Source of the DNA: Bradyrhizobium lupini
Lineage (GTDB): Bacteria > Pseudomonadota > Alphaproteobacteria > Rhizobiales > Xanthobacteraceae
Length of the DNA stretch: 64,000 nucleotides
Reading direction: 5' to 3'
NCBI RefSeq assembly: GCF_040939785.1
Contig: NZ_CP162553.1
Coordinates: 3,224,001-3,288,000 of the forward strand
Part shown: in pieces, positions 27,588 to 35,807 of the stretch
Layout of the letters: each line of letters starts with the position of its first letter
How positions within the stretch are numbered: position 1 is the stretch's first letter
Notes under the pieces: model-generated
What the model saw: only the letters and a program-made list of their open reading frames with translations
What the model was told of the DNA's origin: nothing
Databases searched by the model: none
Translations under genes and position numbers: made by a program

Positions 27588-27691
27588 GTTCGCTCCCGAT
27601 CGTTGTTCTGATCGAGTGTGTCACTGCATCCGGTGACGGACAAGTTGAGCCGCACGCAGGGAGCCCTGCACGCCGGCGCGCCAATTCCGCA

Positions 27692-28120
27692 TCACGAATT
27701 TTGCGCAGGCTTAGTTTGCGAGGCTTTGGCGGCACGCTCGCGCTCGACGCGCTCGGTGACGTCGCGTGCCATCGCCACCGATCCTTGCACCACTCCAGCG
27801 GCGTCCCGCACCAGCGCAAAGGTCATCTCGATGTAGAGCTTGCGTCCGTCCTTGTGCAGCGCGCGGGTCAGTGTCGGCTTGCCCGCAAGCTTCATCGCGC
27901 CGCTGGCAAGCGCGGCCTCAAAACCTTTCCAGTGCGCGGCGCGCAGATGTTCGGGAATGATCAGGTCGAGATTCTGGCCCAGCGCTTCGTCCGCCGAGAA
28001 GCCGAACAGTGCGGACGATGCGCGGTTCCAGCGCATGATCGTGCCGGAGCGATCCGAATAGATCAGCGCGTCGGCGACGTCGTCGAGGATTCTTGCGTCG
28101 AGTTCGGATTGATCTGTCAT
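27692..28120 (-). CDS. single PAS-domain protein
   Basis: Protein of 142 residues consisting of one PAS domain plus PAC region: DVADALIYSDRSGTIMRWNRASSALFGFSADEALGQNLDLIIPEHLR (about 14-60), then a PAC motif GVVQGSVAMARDVTERVERE (about 110-130). No output domain follows, so it must signal through a partner or bind a small ligand on its own; many such proteins bind haem or flavin. The ATG at 28120 has an AGGTGG ribosome site; the longer frame start at 28165 is unlikely. Confidence 0.8.
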   Translation of the reverse strand: MTDQSELDARILDDVADALIYSDRSGTIMRWNRASSALFGFSADEALGQNLDLIIPEHLRAAHWKGFEAALASGAMKLAGKPTLTRALHKDGRKLYIEMTFALVRDAAGVVQGSVAMARDVTERVERERAAKASQTKPAQNS

Positions 28121-28172
28121 TTCGCCACCTCGGACGTAGCCCGGATTCACTTCCCATCTTGACACAGATTCG

Positions 28173-28279
28173 GTGTCATCGCCCGACTTGATCGGGCGAT
28201 CCAGTATTCCAGAGGCGGATGTGATCGAACCAATAGGCTACGGCGTACTGGATGCCCCGGTCAAGCCGAGGCATGACAG
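28173..28279. repeat. 107-bp CTGTCAT-ended repeat, copy 2 (reverse orientation)
   Basis: Same layout as 23859-23965 but inverted: a hairpin of CGCCCGACTTGATCGGGCG first, then ATCCAGTATTCCAG, TACGGCGTACTGGAT and CCCCGGTCAAGCCGAGG, ending ATGACAG. It lies between the PAS and dCTP deaminase genes, which both read leftwards. Confidence 0.72.
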
Positions 28280-28297
28280 CGGAAGGTGAGGCTATCC

Positions 28298-29434
28298 CTA
28301 CACCCGGAAATGCTTGCTCAGCTTCAGGCCCTGCGCCTGGTAGTTCGAGCCGATGCGCTGGCCGTACATCGCGTCGGGGCGGGCCAGCATCTTCTCGTAG
28401 ACGAGGCGGCCGACGATCTGGCCGTGCTCGAGGATGAACGGCACCTCGCGCGAGCGCACTTCGAGCACGGCGCGCGAGCCTAGCCCGCCGGCGCCGGCAT
28501 AGCCGAAGCCGGGATCGAAGAATCCGGCATAATGCACGCGGAACTCGCCGACCAGCGGATCGAACGGCACCATCTCCGCGGCGTAATCGGGCGGCACCTG
28601 CACCGCCTCTTTCGACGCGAGGATATAGAACTCGCCGGGATCGAGGATCAGGCTGCCGTCGGGACGGGCCGAGATCGGCTCCCAGAAGTCCTCGACGGAA
28701 TAGCCGGCGCGGCGATCGACGTCGATGACGCCGGTGTGGCGCTTGGCGCGGTAGCCGACGAAGCCGCCGCTCTTCTCGCCGGAGAGATCAACAGAGACGG
28801 CGACGCCGCCGGTGAGGTCGGCATCGTCGATATCGACGAGACGCTCGGTCGCGTGCAGCGCCTCGAGGTCCTCGATGTTGAGGATGGCATCGCCGGTGCG
28901 GAAGCGCACCTGGCTCAGGCGCGAGCCCTCGCTGACCAGCACCGGAAACGTCTTCGGGCTGATCTCGGCATAGAGCGGGCCGTGATAGCCGGCACCGATC
29001 ATGTCGAAGCGGCGGGTGCCGTCGGCGATCACGCGGGTGAAGACGTCGAGCCGGCCGGTCGAGCTCTTCGGGTTGGCGGCCGCGACGATTTCCGGCGGCA
29101 GCGCGAGGCTTTCAAGCAGCGGCACGATGTAGACGCAGTTGGTCTCCAGCACCGCGCCGTCGGCGAGGCTGAACTCGTGCAGCTTCAACTCGTCGATGCG
29201 CTCGGCGACCGTGGCGCCGGGACCGGGCAGGAAGCTGGCGCGAACGCGATAGGCGATATCGCCAAGACGCAAATCGAGGCTCGCCGGCTGGATCTGGCTT
29301 TCGACGAAGTCGTAAGCGGGCAGGATGAGACCGCCCTGCGCCATCGCCGCGATCATGCGGTCGGGCAGGATACCATTGGCGTCGGCGGCGACCGTGAACG
29401 TCAACCCGGGGTCCTCATCAGGGATCAAACACAT
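28298..29434 (-). CDS. dcd: 2'-deoxycytidine 5'-triphosphate deaminase
   Basis: Converts dCTP to dUTP for thymidylate synthesis. The protein is 378 residues, about twice the usual Dcd length, the form seen in alphaproteobacteria with two dUTPase-like halves. Motifs in the first half: PASLDLRLGDIAYRVRASFLPG and AAANPKSSTGRLDVFTRV (catalytic region with S and R), with GYHGPLYAEISPKTFPV. In the second half: EFYILASKEAVQVPPDYAAEMVPFDPLVGEFRVHYAGFFDPGFG. It is divergent from metZ, with the metZ promoter and riboswitch between them. Confidence 0.9.
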   Translation of the reverse strand: MCLIPDEDPGLTFTVAADANGILPDRMIAAMAQGGLILPAYDFVESQIQPASLDLRLGDIAYRVRASFLPGPGATVAERIDELKLHEFSLADGAVLETNCVYIVPLLESLALPPEIVAAANPKSSTGRLDVFTRVIADGTRRFDMIGAGYHGPLYAEISPKTFPVLVSEGSRLSQVRFRTGDAILNIEDLEALHATERLVDIDDADLTGGVAVSVDLSGEKSGGFVGYRAKRHTGVIDVDRRAGYSVEDFWEPISARPDGSLILDPGEFYILASKEAVQVPPDYAAEMVPFDPLVGEFRVHYAGFFDPGFGYAGAGGLGSRAVLEVRSREVPFILEHGQIVGRLVYEKMLARPDAMYGQRIGSNYQAQGLKLSKHFRV

Positions 29435-29482
29435 CCCGACATGCGGGAAATATGAGCGTTTTACGGCTATCCGATGGACGTC

Positions 29483-29511
29483 TTGACGGAAAGGGCATTG
29501 CGGAATATGAG
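29483..29511 (+). promoter_or_regulatory. sigma-70-type promoter for metZ
   Basis: The -35 TTGACG (29483-29488) and -10 TATGAG (29506-29511) are separated by 17 bases. Transcription should begin near 29518, which places the SAM-II aptamer right at the 5' end of the message. Confidence 0.75.
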
Positions 29512-29520
29512 CATGACTTA

Positions 29521-29582
29521 TCCCGTGGTGATTTGAGCCGGCCGGCTTGCAGCCACGTTAAATAAGTCGCTAAACAGGCCGG
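29521..29582 (+). ncRNA. SAM-II riboswitch aptamer
   Basis: The conserved SAM-II (metA-type) core is directly readable: GTGATTTGA (29527-29535), CCGGCTTGCAGCCACG (29542-29557), TTAAATAA (29558-29565) and GCTAAA (29569-29574). P1 can form between CGTGG (29524-29528) and CCACG (29553-29557). The pseudoknot can involve loop bases around 29538-29549 and the 3' segment to 29582. It senses S-adenosylmethionine and switches off the gene downstream. The position before metZ in an alphaproteobacterium is classical. Confidence 0.92.
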
Positions 29583-29596
29583 GGACCTCTGTGATC

Positions 29597-29630
29597 CCGG
29601 CCCGTGGAGATATTCCAGGCCGGTTTTTTT
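29597..29630 (+). terminator. intrinsic terminator of the SAM-II expression platform
   Basis: CCGGCC (29597-29602) and TGGA (29605-29608) pair with TCCA (29614-29617) and GGCCGG (29618-29623) around a GATAT loop, followed by seven T residues. An alternative hairpin GGCCGGG (29577-29583) with CCCGGCC (29596-29602) would use the 5' arm and prevent termination. The ATG of metZ follows at 29665. Confidence 0.85.
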
Positions 29631-29664
29631 GTGACCATTCTCGATGGTCACTTCAGGAGGTCCT

Positions 29665-30861
29665 ATGTCGAAGTCCCCGGCGCCAACCGCCCACTACCGT
29701 CCCGAAACTCGCCTGGTTCATTCCGGCACCTTACGCTCGCAATATGGCGAGACGTCGGAGTCGCTGTTCCTGACCCAGGGCTACGTTTACAACAGCGCCG
29801 AGGAGTGCGAGGCGCGATTCAAGGGCGAGGACCCCGGCTTCATCTATTCACGCTACTCCAATCCGACCATCTCGATGTTCGAGCGCCGCATGATCGAGCT
29901 CGAAGGCGCCGAAGCGGCACGTTCGGCCGCGACCGGCATGGCCGCGGTGACGACCGCGATCCTGGCGCCGCTCAAGGCCGGCGATCACGTCGTGGCCTCG
30001 CGCGCGCTGTTCGGCTCGTGTCTCTACGTCGTGCAGGATTTACTGCCGCGCTACGGCATCGAGACCACGCTGGTCGACGGCCTCGATCTCGACCAGTGGC
30101 AGCGCGCCATGAAGCCGAACACCAAGACGTTCTTCCTGGAGAGCCCGACCAATCCGACGCTCGACGTGCTCGACATTCCCGGCATTGCCGAGATCGCGCA
30201 TAGTGGCGGCGCGCGGCTCGTCGTCGACAACGTGTTCGCCACCCCGATCTGGCAGAGCCCGCTCGCGCTCGGCGCCGACGTCGTGGTCTATTCCGCGACC
30301 AAGCACATCGACGGCCAGGGCCGCTGTCTCGGCGGCATCATCCTGTCCTCGGAAGCGTTCATCGCCGAGCACATCCACAATTTCATGCGCCAGACCGGCC
30401 CGTCGATCTCGCCGTTCAACGCCTGGGTCCTGCTCAAGGGGCTGGAGACGCTCGCCGTGCGCGTGCGCGCGCAGACCGAGACGGCCGCGCGCATCGCGGA
30501 CGTGCTGGCGAGCCATCCGAAGATTTCGCGGCTGGTGTTTCCCGGCCGCGCCGATCATCCGCAGGCTGCATTGGTGAAGAAGCAGATGCGCGGCGGCTCG
30601 ACGCTGGTCGGCCTCGAGGTCAAGGGCGGCAAGCAGGCGGCGTTCCGCGTGCTCAACGAGCTCAAGCTTGCCAAGATCTCGAACAATCTCGGCGACGCCA
30701 AGAGCCTCGTCACGCATCCGGCAACGACGACGCATCAGCGCCTCAAGCCGGAGGACCGCGCCGCGCTAGGCATCAGCGAGGGATTCATCCGCTTCTCGGC
30801 GGGGCTTGAGCACGCAGACGATCTGATCGAGGATCTGACGGCGGCGCTGGAGAAGGCGTGA
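29665..30861 (+). CDS. metZ: O-succinylhomoserine sulfhydrylase
   Basis: PLP enzyme of the Cys/Met-metabolism family, 398 residues, making homocysteine from O-succinylhomoserine and sulfide for methionine synthesis. Motifs: YSRYSNPTISMFERRMIELEGAEAARSAATGMAAV (about 59-93), FLESPTNPTLDVLDIPGIAEIA, and the PLP lysine in VVYSATKHIDGQGRCLGG (about 204-221), with SLVTHPATTTHQRL near the end (sulfhydrylase/gamma-synthase class). A strong AGGAGG precedes the ATG at 29665. It is under a SAM-II riboswitch, the normal methionine feedback. Confidence 0.93.
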   Translation: MSKSPAPTAHYRPETRLVHSGTLRSQYGETSESLFLTQGYVYNSAEECEARFKGEDPGFIYSRYSNPTISMFERRMIELEGAEAARSAATGMAAVTTAILAPLKAGDHVVASRALFGSCLYVVQDLLPRYGIETTLVDGLDLDQWQRAMKPNTKTFFLESPTNPTLDVLDIPGIAEIAHSGGARLVVDNVFATPIWQSPLALGADVVVYSATKHIDGQGRCLGGIILSSEAFIAEHIHNFMRQTGPSISPFNAWVLLKGLETLAVRVRAQTETAARIADVLASHPKISRLVFPGRADHPQAALVKKQMRGGSTLVGLEVKGGKQAAFRVLNELKLAKISNNLGDAKSLVTHPATTTHQRLKPEDRAALGISEGFIRFSAGLEHADDLIEDLTAALEKA

Positions 30862-30866
30862 GTTAT

Positions 30867-30914
30867 TGTCGTCCCGGCCTAGTGCGCAATTGCGCATGGG
30901 GGCCTGGACGACAA
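30867..30914. repeat. short copy of the CGTCGTCCCGG inverted-repeat element
   Basis: TTGTCGTCC at the left end pairs with GGACGACAA at the right end. The core CCTAGTGCGCAATTGCGCA is shared with the long copy at 38955-39115. It lies between the convergent metZ and SGNH genes and may act as a two-way transcription stop. Confidence 0.65.
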
Positions 30915-30915
30915 G

Positions 30916-31908
30916 TCACATTGGCCGGTACGTCCGCACGTCCGCGGGCACGTTCACGCCGAGCTTGATCTGGCCGACGGAGCGAATGATGTCGTCGCCG
31001 AGGAGCTGGGCGAAGCAGGCATAGCCCCAATCGTTCATGTGCAGTCCGTCGGCGATCACGAAACTCTCGACCGGAAGCGATTGCTTCTCGTGCCAGTCGC
31101 GCATCACCTCGAAGCGCGGGAAGATGCCGACGTGACGGAGCTCGGCGACCTTGCCGAGCAGCTTCACCATCTTGCCGGCGCTCTCGGCGCGCTGGTTGAC
31201 CGCGGGCGAATATTGCGGATCGACCAGCACGATGTCGGTGCCGCCGGTGGCCTGGATGCGAGCGATGCCGTCCTCGACAAGTTTGGCGGTCTCGCCAGGA
31301 TCGAGATTGCGCAGCACGGCATTGGTGCCGACCTGCCAGATCACCAGATCCGGATGCACGTCGATCACCTCTTTCTGGAGACGCTTCATCATCTCGGGCG
31401 CATCCTCGCCGCCGACGCCGGCATTGACGACGGTGATGTCGGCGGTCGGATAGTGCCGGTGCAGCTGCGCGGCAAGGCGATTGGGATAGTTGAACTCCGG
31501 CGAGCTCGCGCCGAATCCCGCGGTCGACGACGAGCCGAACGCGACGATGACGACGGGCTGGCCGGCGACGAGCTTGCCCGCGACATGCGGCAGCGAGCCC
31601 ATCGCCTTCGAGCCGCCCTTCGGCGACAGGCAGGGCACGCGGCTAAAGATGTCGCCGGCGGATTTCGCGACCTGCTTCACCTTGTCGATGGCGCGCGCCG
31701 TGATGCCGCGCTGGTCGGGGGACGTCGCTGCGACGGTGGTCTGGGACGGTGAAGCGGGAGCCGGATCAGCCGACTGCTGCGGGGCCGGTGTTGCCTGCGC
31801 GGCCTGCGTCTGCGCGTGGGACTGCGAGGCCGGACTCAGCAACAGCAGCACCGCTGCTGCGGGCACAGCCAGCCATGCCGTCAGGCAAAAAGGGCGGAGA
31901 GAACTCAT
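30916..31908 (-). CDS. exported SGNH/GDSL hydrolase
   Basis: Secreted or periplasmic hydrolase of 330 residues with an N-terminal signal (LTAWLAVPAAAVLLLLSPASQSHA) and an Ala/Pro/Gln-rich spacer to about residue 95. Block I is VIVAFGSSSTAGFGASS (catalytic Ser), followed by NAGVGGEDAPEMMKRL (Gly block), VIWQVGTNAVLRN (Asn block) and DGLHMNDWGYACFAQLL (Asp-x-x-His block), so the catalytic set is complete. Such enzymes remove acyl or acetyl groups from glycans and lipids. It is third in a leftward cluster after opgC and a second SGNH gene, which points to a role on a surface or periplasmic glycan. Confidence 0.85.
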   Translation of the reverse strand: MSSLRPFCLTAWLAVPAAAVLLLLSPASQSHAQTQAAQATPAPQQSADPAPASPSQTTVAATSPDQRGITARAIDKVKQVAKSAGDIFSRVPCLSPKGGSKAMGSLPHVAGKLVAGQPVVIVAFGSSSTAGFGASSPEFNYPNRLAAQLHRHYPTADITVVNAGVGGEDAPEMMKRLQKEVIDVHPDLVIWQVGTNAVLRNLDPGETAKLVEDGIARIQATGGTDIVLVDPQYSPAVNQRAESAGKMVKLLGKVAELRHVGIFPRFEVMRDWHEKQSLPVESFVIADGLHMNDWGYACFAQLLGDDIIRSVGQIKLGVNVPADVRTYRPM

Positions 31909-31920
31909 TAACGCTAGACC

Positions 31921-32700
31921 TCAATTTTGCTGCTGGGCCGGCTCCAGATGGGCAGCGTCGATCAGGAACTGTGCCAACGCCCGGCCAAGGCAATCATGGA
32001 CCTGCTTCGCCAACTCGGGCCCGCGCGACGGGCTGAATAGGTCGAACTGGCCCTGATCATTCCACTGCCGCATGATCGCGAACCGATCGAACAGCGGAAT
32101 ATCGTGCTCCTGCGCCACCACCCGCATATTGTCGAGGTATGGCGGCACCGAGATCATGGTTTCGGTACGCGGACTGTACTGCAAATTCATCAAGACGACG
32201 TCAGCCCCTGCCTTTTGCAACGCAACAACCCCTTCGGTCACCGCGCCACGAAAATCATCGGGATCGATGGCTCGGATAGCATCGACAGTCCCGGTCTGCC
32301 AGATGACCAAAGTAGGCGTTTTTGCTTCCATCAGCTTAACGAAGCTGGCAGCCGCCTCCTCGGCCGTTTTCTTGCTCTGTATTTCTACGGAGACGTGCAC
32401 AGTCTCGGACGGCGGCAGCTTGTCCTTCAGGATGGCCTGCATCCGCGCCGGATAAGAGGCGTCCTCGGAAGCCGGAATCGTGGTCGAGCGACTGCCGATG
32501 ACCAGGATTTCGAGCGGCTTGCCGGCCTTCACGGCATCGGCGACCTTGGGAAGCTGGCTTTCGCTGGTGAGCAGATAGGACGGCACTTCACAGGCTGCGG
32601 GCGCGGCTGAAGCAGCCGGCGCAGCATCGTCCGCGCGCGCCGGAGGCGCGGCGAGACCACCGCACAGCAGGATCAGGCTCAGGAAAACCTTCGCCTTCAT
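31921..32700 (-). CDS. exported SGNH-like protein, probably lacking the catalytic Asp-His block
   Basis: Paralogue of the next gene, 259 residues with a signal peptide (FLSLILLCGGLAAPPARA). Block I is LEILVIGSRSTTIPASE, and the Gly/Asn-type blocks can be aligned (VEIQSKKTAEEAAASF; LVIWQTGTVDAIRAIDPDDF). Where the complete paralogue has DGLHMNDW, this protein has DLFSPSRGPELAKQVHDCLG, so the usual Asp-x-x-His pair is missing and activity is doubtful. It may serve as a binding or scaffolding partner. Its start overlaps the opgC stop by one base (TGATG). Confidence 0.75.
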   Translation of the reverse strand: MKAKVFLSLILLCGGLAAPPARADDAAPAASAAPAACEVPSYLLTSESQLPKVADAVKAGKPLEILVIGSRSTTIPASEDASYPARMQAILKDKLPPSETVHVSVEIQSKKTAEEAAASFVKLMEAKTPTLVIWQTGTVDAIRAIDPDDFRGAVTEGVVALQKAGADVVLMNLQYSPRTETMISVPPYLDNMRVVAQEHDIPLFDRFAIMRQWNDQGQFDLFSPSRGPELAKQVHDCLGRALAQFLIDAAHLEPAQQQN

Positions 32701-33965
32701 CAGCCCCCTCCCGCCATATCGGCGCTGCCGACGGCGCTTTTGGTTTTCGAACCGCTCTTGTCAGCCACCCGCTTGTACCACGAAATCAGCCAGGCCATGG
32801 CCCACATGATCAGGATTCCGGAGAGACTTATTAGCGCATGCATGACCGGGCCGCCCGAGACTTCGGCCAGGATGAAATGGCCGGCAAAGGCGAGGAAGAC
32901 GCCGAGACAGAATATCTCCAGGGAATGCGAGCCGCACAGGATCAGCGGCCGCAGCCAGGGCGATTTCAGGCCCGGCCAGTCCCGGGGCAGGACGCGCACG
33001 GTGAGCGCGGCCAGCGCCAGGAAATGCGTGAAGCGCAGCACGTCAAGGTCGGCCTTGTCGATCGGATACATCCACTGCTCGAGCCGCTTCGGCATGAAGT
33101 GGGAGAGCTGCGGCACATACCAGGTCAGCGTCACGTAGAATGCCGCAACCAGATAGGCGATCGCGATCCACATCGTCACCCGCGAAGCCAGAATGTGCGA
33201 CATGCGTCGGGCACCCCCGAGCGCGCACCATGCCCCGAACACGAACAGCAATTGCCAGGCGAAGGGATTGAAGGCCCAGAAGCCGTTCGGATAGGCCGAC
33301 AGATAGAGGTCGTATTCCCAGGTCACCGCGTAGAGCGCGACCGAGAGGCCGAGCGTCACGTCAGGGCGCCACTTCATCAGCCACAGGATCAAGGGCAGCG
33401 CCAGCATCAGCACGATGTAGAGCGGCAGCACGTCCATGTTGACCGGACGGAAGCGCAGCAGCAGCGCCTGCACGATCGTGACGTCGGGCTGCTTGAGGAA
33501 ATCCATGATGCCCATCTCTTCGGTGTAGAGCGGGTTCTCGAACCTGGTCGCGACGTAGGAGATTTCGGCAAGGAAGATCGTGAACAGGAAGACGTGGGCG
33601 ACATAGATCTGCCAGACGCGCCGCAGGATGCGCGCGGTGGCGACGACGATGCCGGACTCCAGCATCGCCCGACCGTAGACGAAGGCGGCGGTATAGCCGG
33701 AGATGAAGATGAAGATCTCGGTGGCGTCGCTGAAGCCGTAATTGCGGATCGTGAACCAGGTCAGAAGGCTCGGCGGCAAATGGTCGATGAAGATCAGCCA
33801 CAGCGCAAGGCCGCGGAATAGGTCGAGCCGGAGCTCGCGCTCGCCGATGGCGGGCAGCGAAATGGCCGGCGCGGCCGCGCGCCGCTTCGCTCCCGCGGAT
33901 TTGACCTCCACAGGTTTAGCGGTTCCCGCGATCGTCGATCCCGTCACTTGGTCGGCAATGGTCAT
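32700..33965 (-). CDS. opgC: OpgC-family membrane acyltransferase
   Basis: Integral membrane protein of 421 residues with about ten helices and the OpgC_C signature near the N terminus: RELRLDLFRGLALWLIFIDHLPPSLLTWFTIRNYGFSDATEIFIFISGY (RDLFRG-like start, Asp-His). OpgC adds succinyl groups to osmoregulated periplasmic glucans in alphaproteobacteria; this family is widespread and the exact acyl donor is not fixed. It is coupled by overlap to a downstream SGNH-like gene, with a second SGNH hydrolase following, so the three probably edit one glycan. Confidence 0.85.
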   Translation of the reverse strand: MTIADQVTGSTIAGTAKPVEVKSAGAKRRAAAPAISLPAIGERELRLDLFRGLALWLIFIDHLPPSLLTWFTIRNYGFSDATEIFIFISGYTAAFVYGRAMLESGIVVATARILRRVWQIYVAHVFLFTIFLAEISYVATRFENPLYTEEMGIMDFLKQPDVTIVQALLLRFRPVNMDVLPLYIVLMLALPLILWLMKWRPDVTLGLSVALYAVTWEYDLYLSAYPNGFWAFNPFAWQLLFVFGAWCALGGARRMSHILASRVTMWIAIAYLVAAFYVTLTWYVPQLSHFMPKRLEQWMYPIDKADLDVLRFTHFLALAALTVRVLPRDWPGLKSPWLRPLILCGSHSLEIFCLGVFLAFAGHFILAEVSGGPVMHALISLSGILIMWAMAWLISWYKRVADKSGSKTKSAVGSADMAGGG

Positions 33966-34169
33966 CGGGGGCCTAAAAACCCTTCCGCAAATCGCGACGT
34001 GGCAAGGAGTGTACCGGTCCGGCCGTCATCTCGCAAAGCGACCGGATCACAAGCAAGTACATTTGCAAGCCCATTTGGACGTGTACTTCCCTGCGAATTC
34101 TGGCGGGACGATGTCGCCAAGGCGTCTCCGGCGTTTGGTTCCGGAGCGGTTTTCGGTATGATGGCAATC

Positions 34170-34562
34170 ATGTACCGCGCCGTGACCCGCCAGATCGAAG
34201 TGACCGTCGAGCCGAACTTTGTTCCGGAGCAGTCGTCGGCCGACCGCTCCCGTTATTTCTGGGCCTACACCGTCGTCATCACCAATTCCGGCGACGAGAC
34301 CGTGCAGCTCAAGACCCGGCACTGGATCATCACCGATGCCACCGGCCGGCAGCAGGAGGTGAAGGGCGAGGGCGTCGTCGGCGAGCAGCCGACGCTCGCG
34401 CCTGGCGAACGCTTCGAATACACCTCGGGCGTGCCGCTCACGACCGCCTCGGGCTTCATGACCGGCCGCTACCAGATGGTCAGCGCGACCGGCGAACGCT
34501 TCGAGATCGACGTGCCCACGTTCTCGCTGGACAGCCCGGACAACAAGCGGGTGTTGAATTAG
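34170..34562 (+). CDS. apaG: ApaG (Co2+/Mg2+ efflux-associated protein)
   Basis: One ApaG (DUF525) domain of 130 residues, an immunoglobulin-like beta sandwich. Landmarks are YFWAYTVVITNSGDETVQLKTRHWIITDATG (about 29-59), VKGEGVVGEQPTLAPGERFEYTSGVPLTTASGFMTGRYQMV (about 63-103). The role is poorly known; loss in Salmonella affects cobalt resistance. The family begins MYRAVTRQIEV, so the ATG at 34170 is chosen over ATGs at 34158 and 34161. It is divergent from opgC. Confidence 0.9.
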   Translation: MYRAVTRQIEVTVEPNFVPEQSSADRSRYFWAYTVVITNSGDETVQLKTRHWIITDATGRQQEVKGEGVVGEQPTLAPGERFEYTSGVPLTTASGFMTGRYQMVSATGERFEIDVPTFSLDSPDNKRVLN

Positions 34563-34623
34563 GGCAGGAGATGGTGGGCGCGCTCCGCTTTGGCCGACCC
34601 TATCGCACCTGCAGGCTAACGCC

Positions 34624-35643
34624 TTACGCGTCTTCCACGCCTGCTTCATCCGGCGTGAACTCGTACACCGAGCTGCAGAACTCGCAGGTCACGACGACCT
34701 TGTCGTCCTTGACCATCGCGGCACGGTCGTCAGACGAAAAGCTCTTTAGCATCGATGCCACCGCATCGCGCGAGCAGGAGCATTGCGCCTTCAAGGGCAG
34801 CGGATTGAACACGCGCACGCCGCGCTCGTGGAACAGGCGGTAGAGCAGCCGCTCCCCGGACAGCTCCGGATCGATCAGCTCAACGTCTTCGACGGTCTCG
34901 ATCAGCGAGCGTGCCTCGACCCAGGCATCGTCTTCAGCGACGGCGTGCACTTCGACGCCTTCGGGCGCATCGCCGGGATGCAGATCGGCCTGCCGCGCAC
35001 GCTCGGGCGCCTTCGGCAGGAACTGCATCAGCATGCCGCCAGCACGCCAGCGATGCTTGCCGCCGTCGTTCGAACGCCATTCCTCGCCGACAGCGAGACG
35101 CACGCGTGTCGGGATCTGCTCGGAGCGCAGGAAATATTCGTGAGCGGCGTCTTCGAGGCTGCCGCCGTCGAGCGCGACCAGGCCCTGGTAGCGGCTCATG
35201 TCGGGGCCTTGGTCGATGGTCATGGCGAGATGACCGTGGCCCAGCAGCGCGCCGGAATGCGTGCCAGTATCTTTGGCCTCGCCGAGGCGCGCGGCGTCGT
35301 AGCGCGCATAGGCGCGCAGGCGATCCGGCGCCTGATAGTCCACGACCAGGAACGACACCGGACCGTCGGTCTGGGCCTGGAGAATGAAGCGGCCCTCGAA
35401 CTTCAGCGAGGAGCCAAGCAGCGTGGTCAGCACGATGGCCTCGCCGAGCAGCTTGCCGACCGGCGCGGGATAATCGTGCTTGGTCAGGATTTCGTCGAGC
35501 GCCGGACCAAGCCGCACCAGCCGACCGCGCACATCGAGCGCGTCGACCTCGTAAGGCAGCACGGCGTCATCGATCGGAACCGCGGATGGCGCGCGAACCG
35601 GGCCTTCAGGCCCGGTTTTCATATCAGGGGATTGGGAAACCAT
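34624..35643 (-). CDS. hslO: redox-regulated chaperone Hsp33
   Basis: Cytoplasmic holdase of 339 residues, activated by oxidation when zinc is released and disulfides form. Two C-terminal cysteine pairs are present: CSCSRDAVASML (CxC, about 281-292) and CEFCSSVYEF (CxxC, about 316-325). The N-terminal substrate-binding domain is recognisable (AIVLTTLLGSSLKFEGRFILQAQTDGPVSFLVVDY). It lies downstream of argF on the same strand but is separated by 164 bases holding a GAAA-loop hairpin, so expression with arg genes is uncertain. Confidence 0.92.
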   Translation of the reverse strand: MVSQSPDMKTGPEGPVRAPSAVPIDDAVLPYEVDALDVRGRLVRLGPALDEILTKHDYPAPVGKLLGEAIVLTTLLGSSLKFEGRFILQAQTDGPVSFLVVDYQAPDRLRAYARYDAARLGEAKDTGTHSGALLGHGHLAMTIDQGPDMSRYQGLVALDGGSLEDAAHEYFLRSEQIPTRVRLAVGEEWRSNDGGKHRWRAGGMLMQFLPKAPERARQADLHPGDAPEGVEVHAVAEDDAWVEARSLIETVEDVELIDPELSGERLLYRLFHERGVRVFNPLPLKAQCSCSRDAVASMLKSFSSDDRAAMVKDDKVVVTCEFCSSVYEFTPDEAGVEDA

Positions 35644-35738
35644 GGCGCTTTATCTGGGGTCGGAAGGCGGAATTGGAAGGGGGTGAGGGCTGGGGTCCGG
35701 AATGCAGAACGGATCGTACGCAAGCAGGGCAAATTCAG

Positions 35739-35766
35739 CGTCGTCCTGGCGAAAGCCAGGACGACG
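35739..35766. terminator. perfect 12-bp hairpin with GAAA loop downstream of argF
   Basis: CGTCGTCCTGGC and GCCAGGACGACG flank GAAA. No T-run follows, so it is more likely an mRNA 3' stabiliser or a Rho-related stop than a classical terminator. A nearly identical hairpin is at 52013-52040. Confidence 0.5.
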
Positions 35767-35807
35767 ATGAAGACCTACTTCGCCGGCACGGCGGATACCG
35801 GCCCGGA

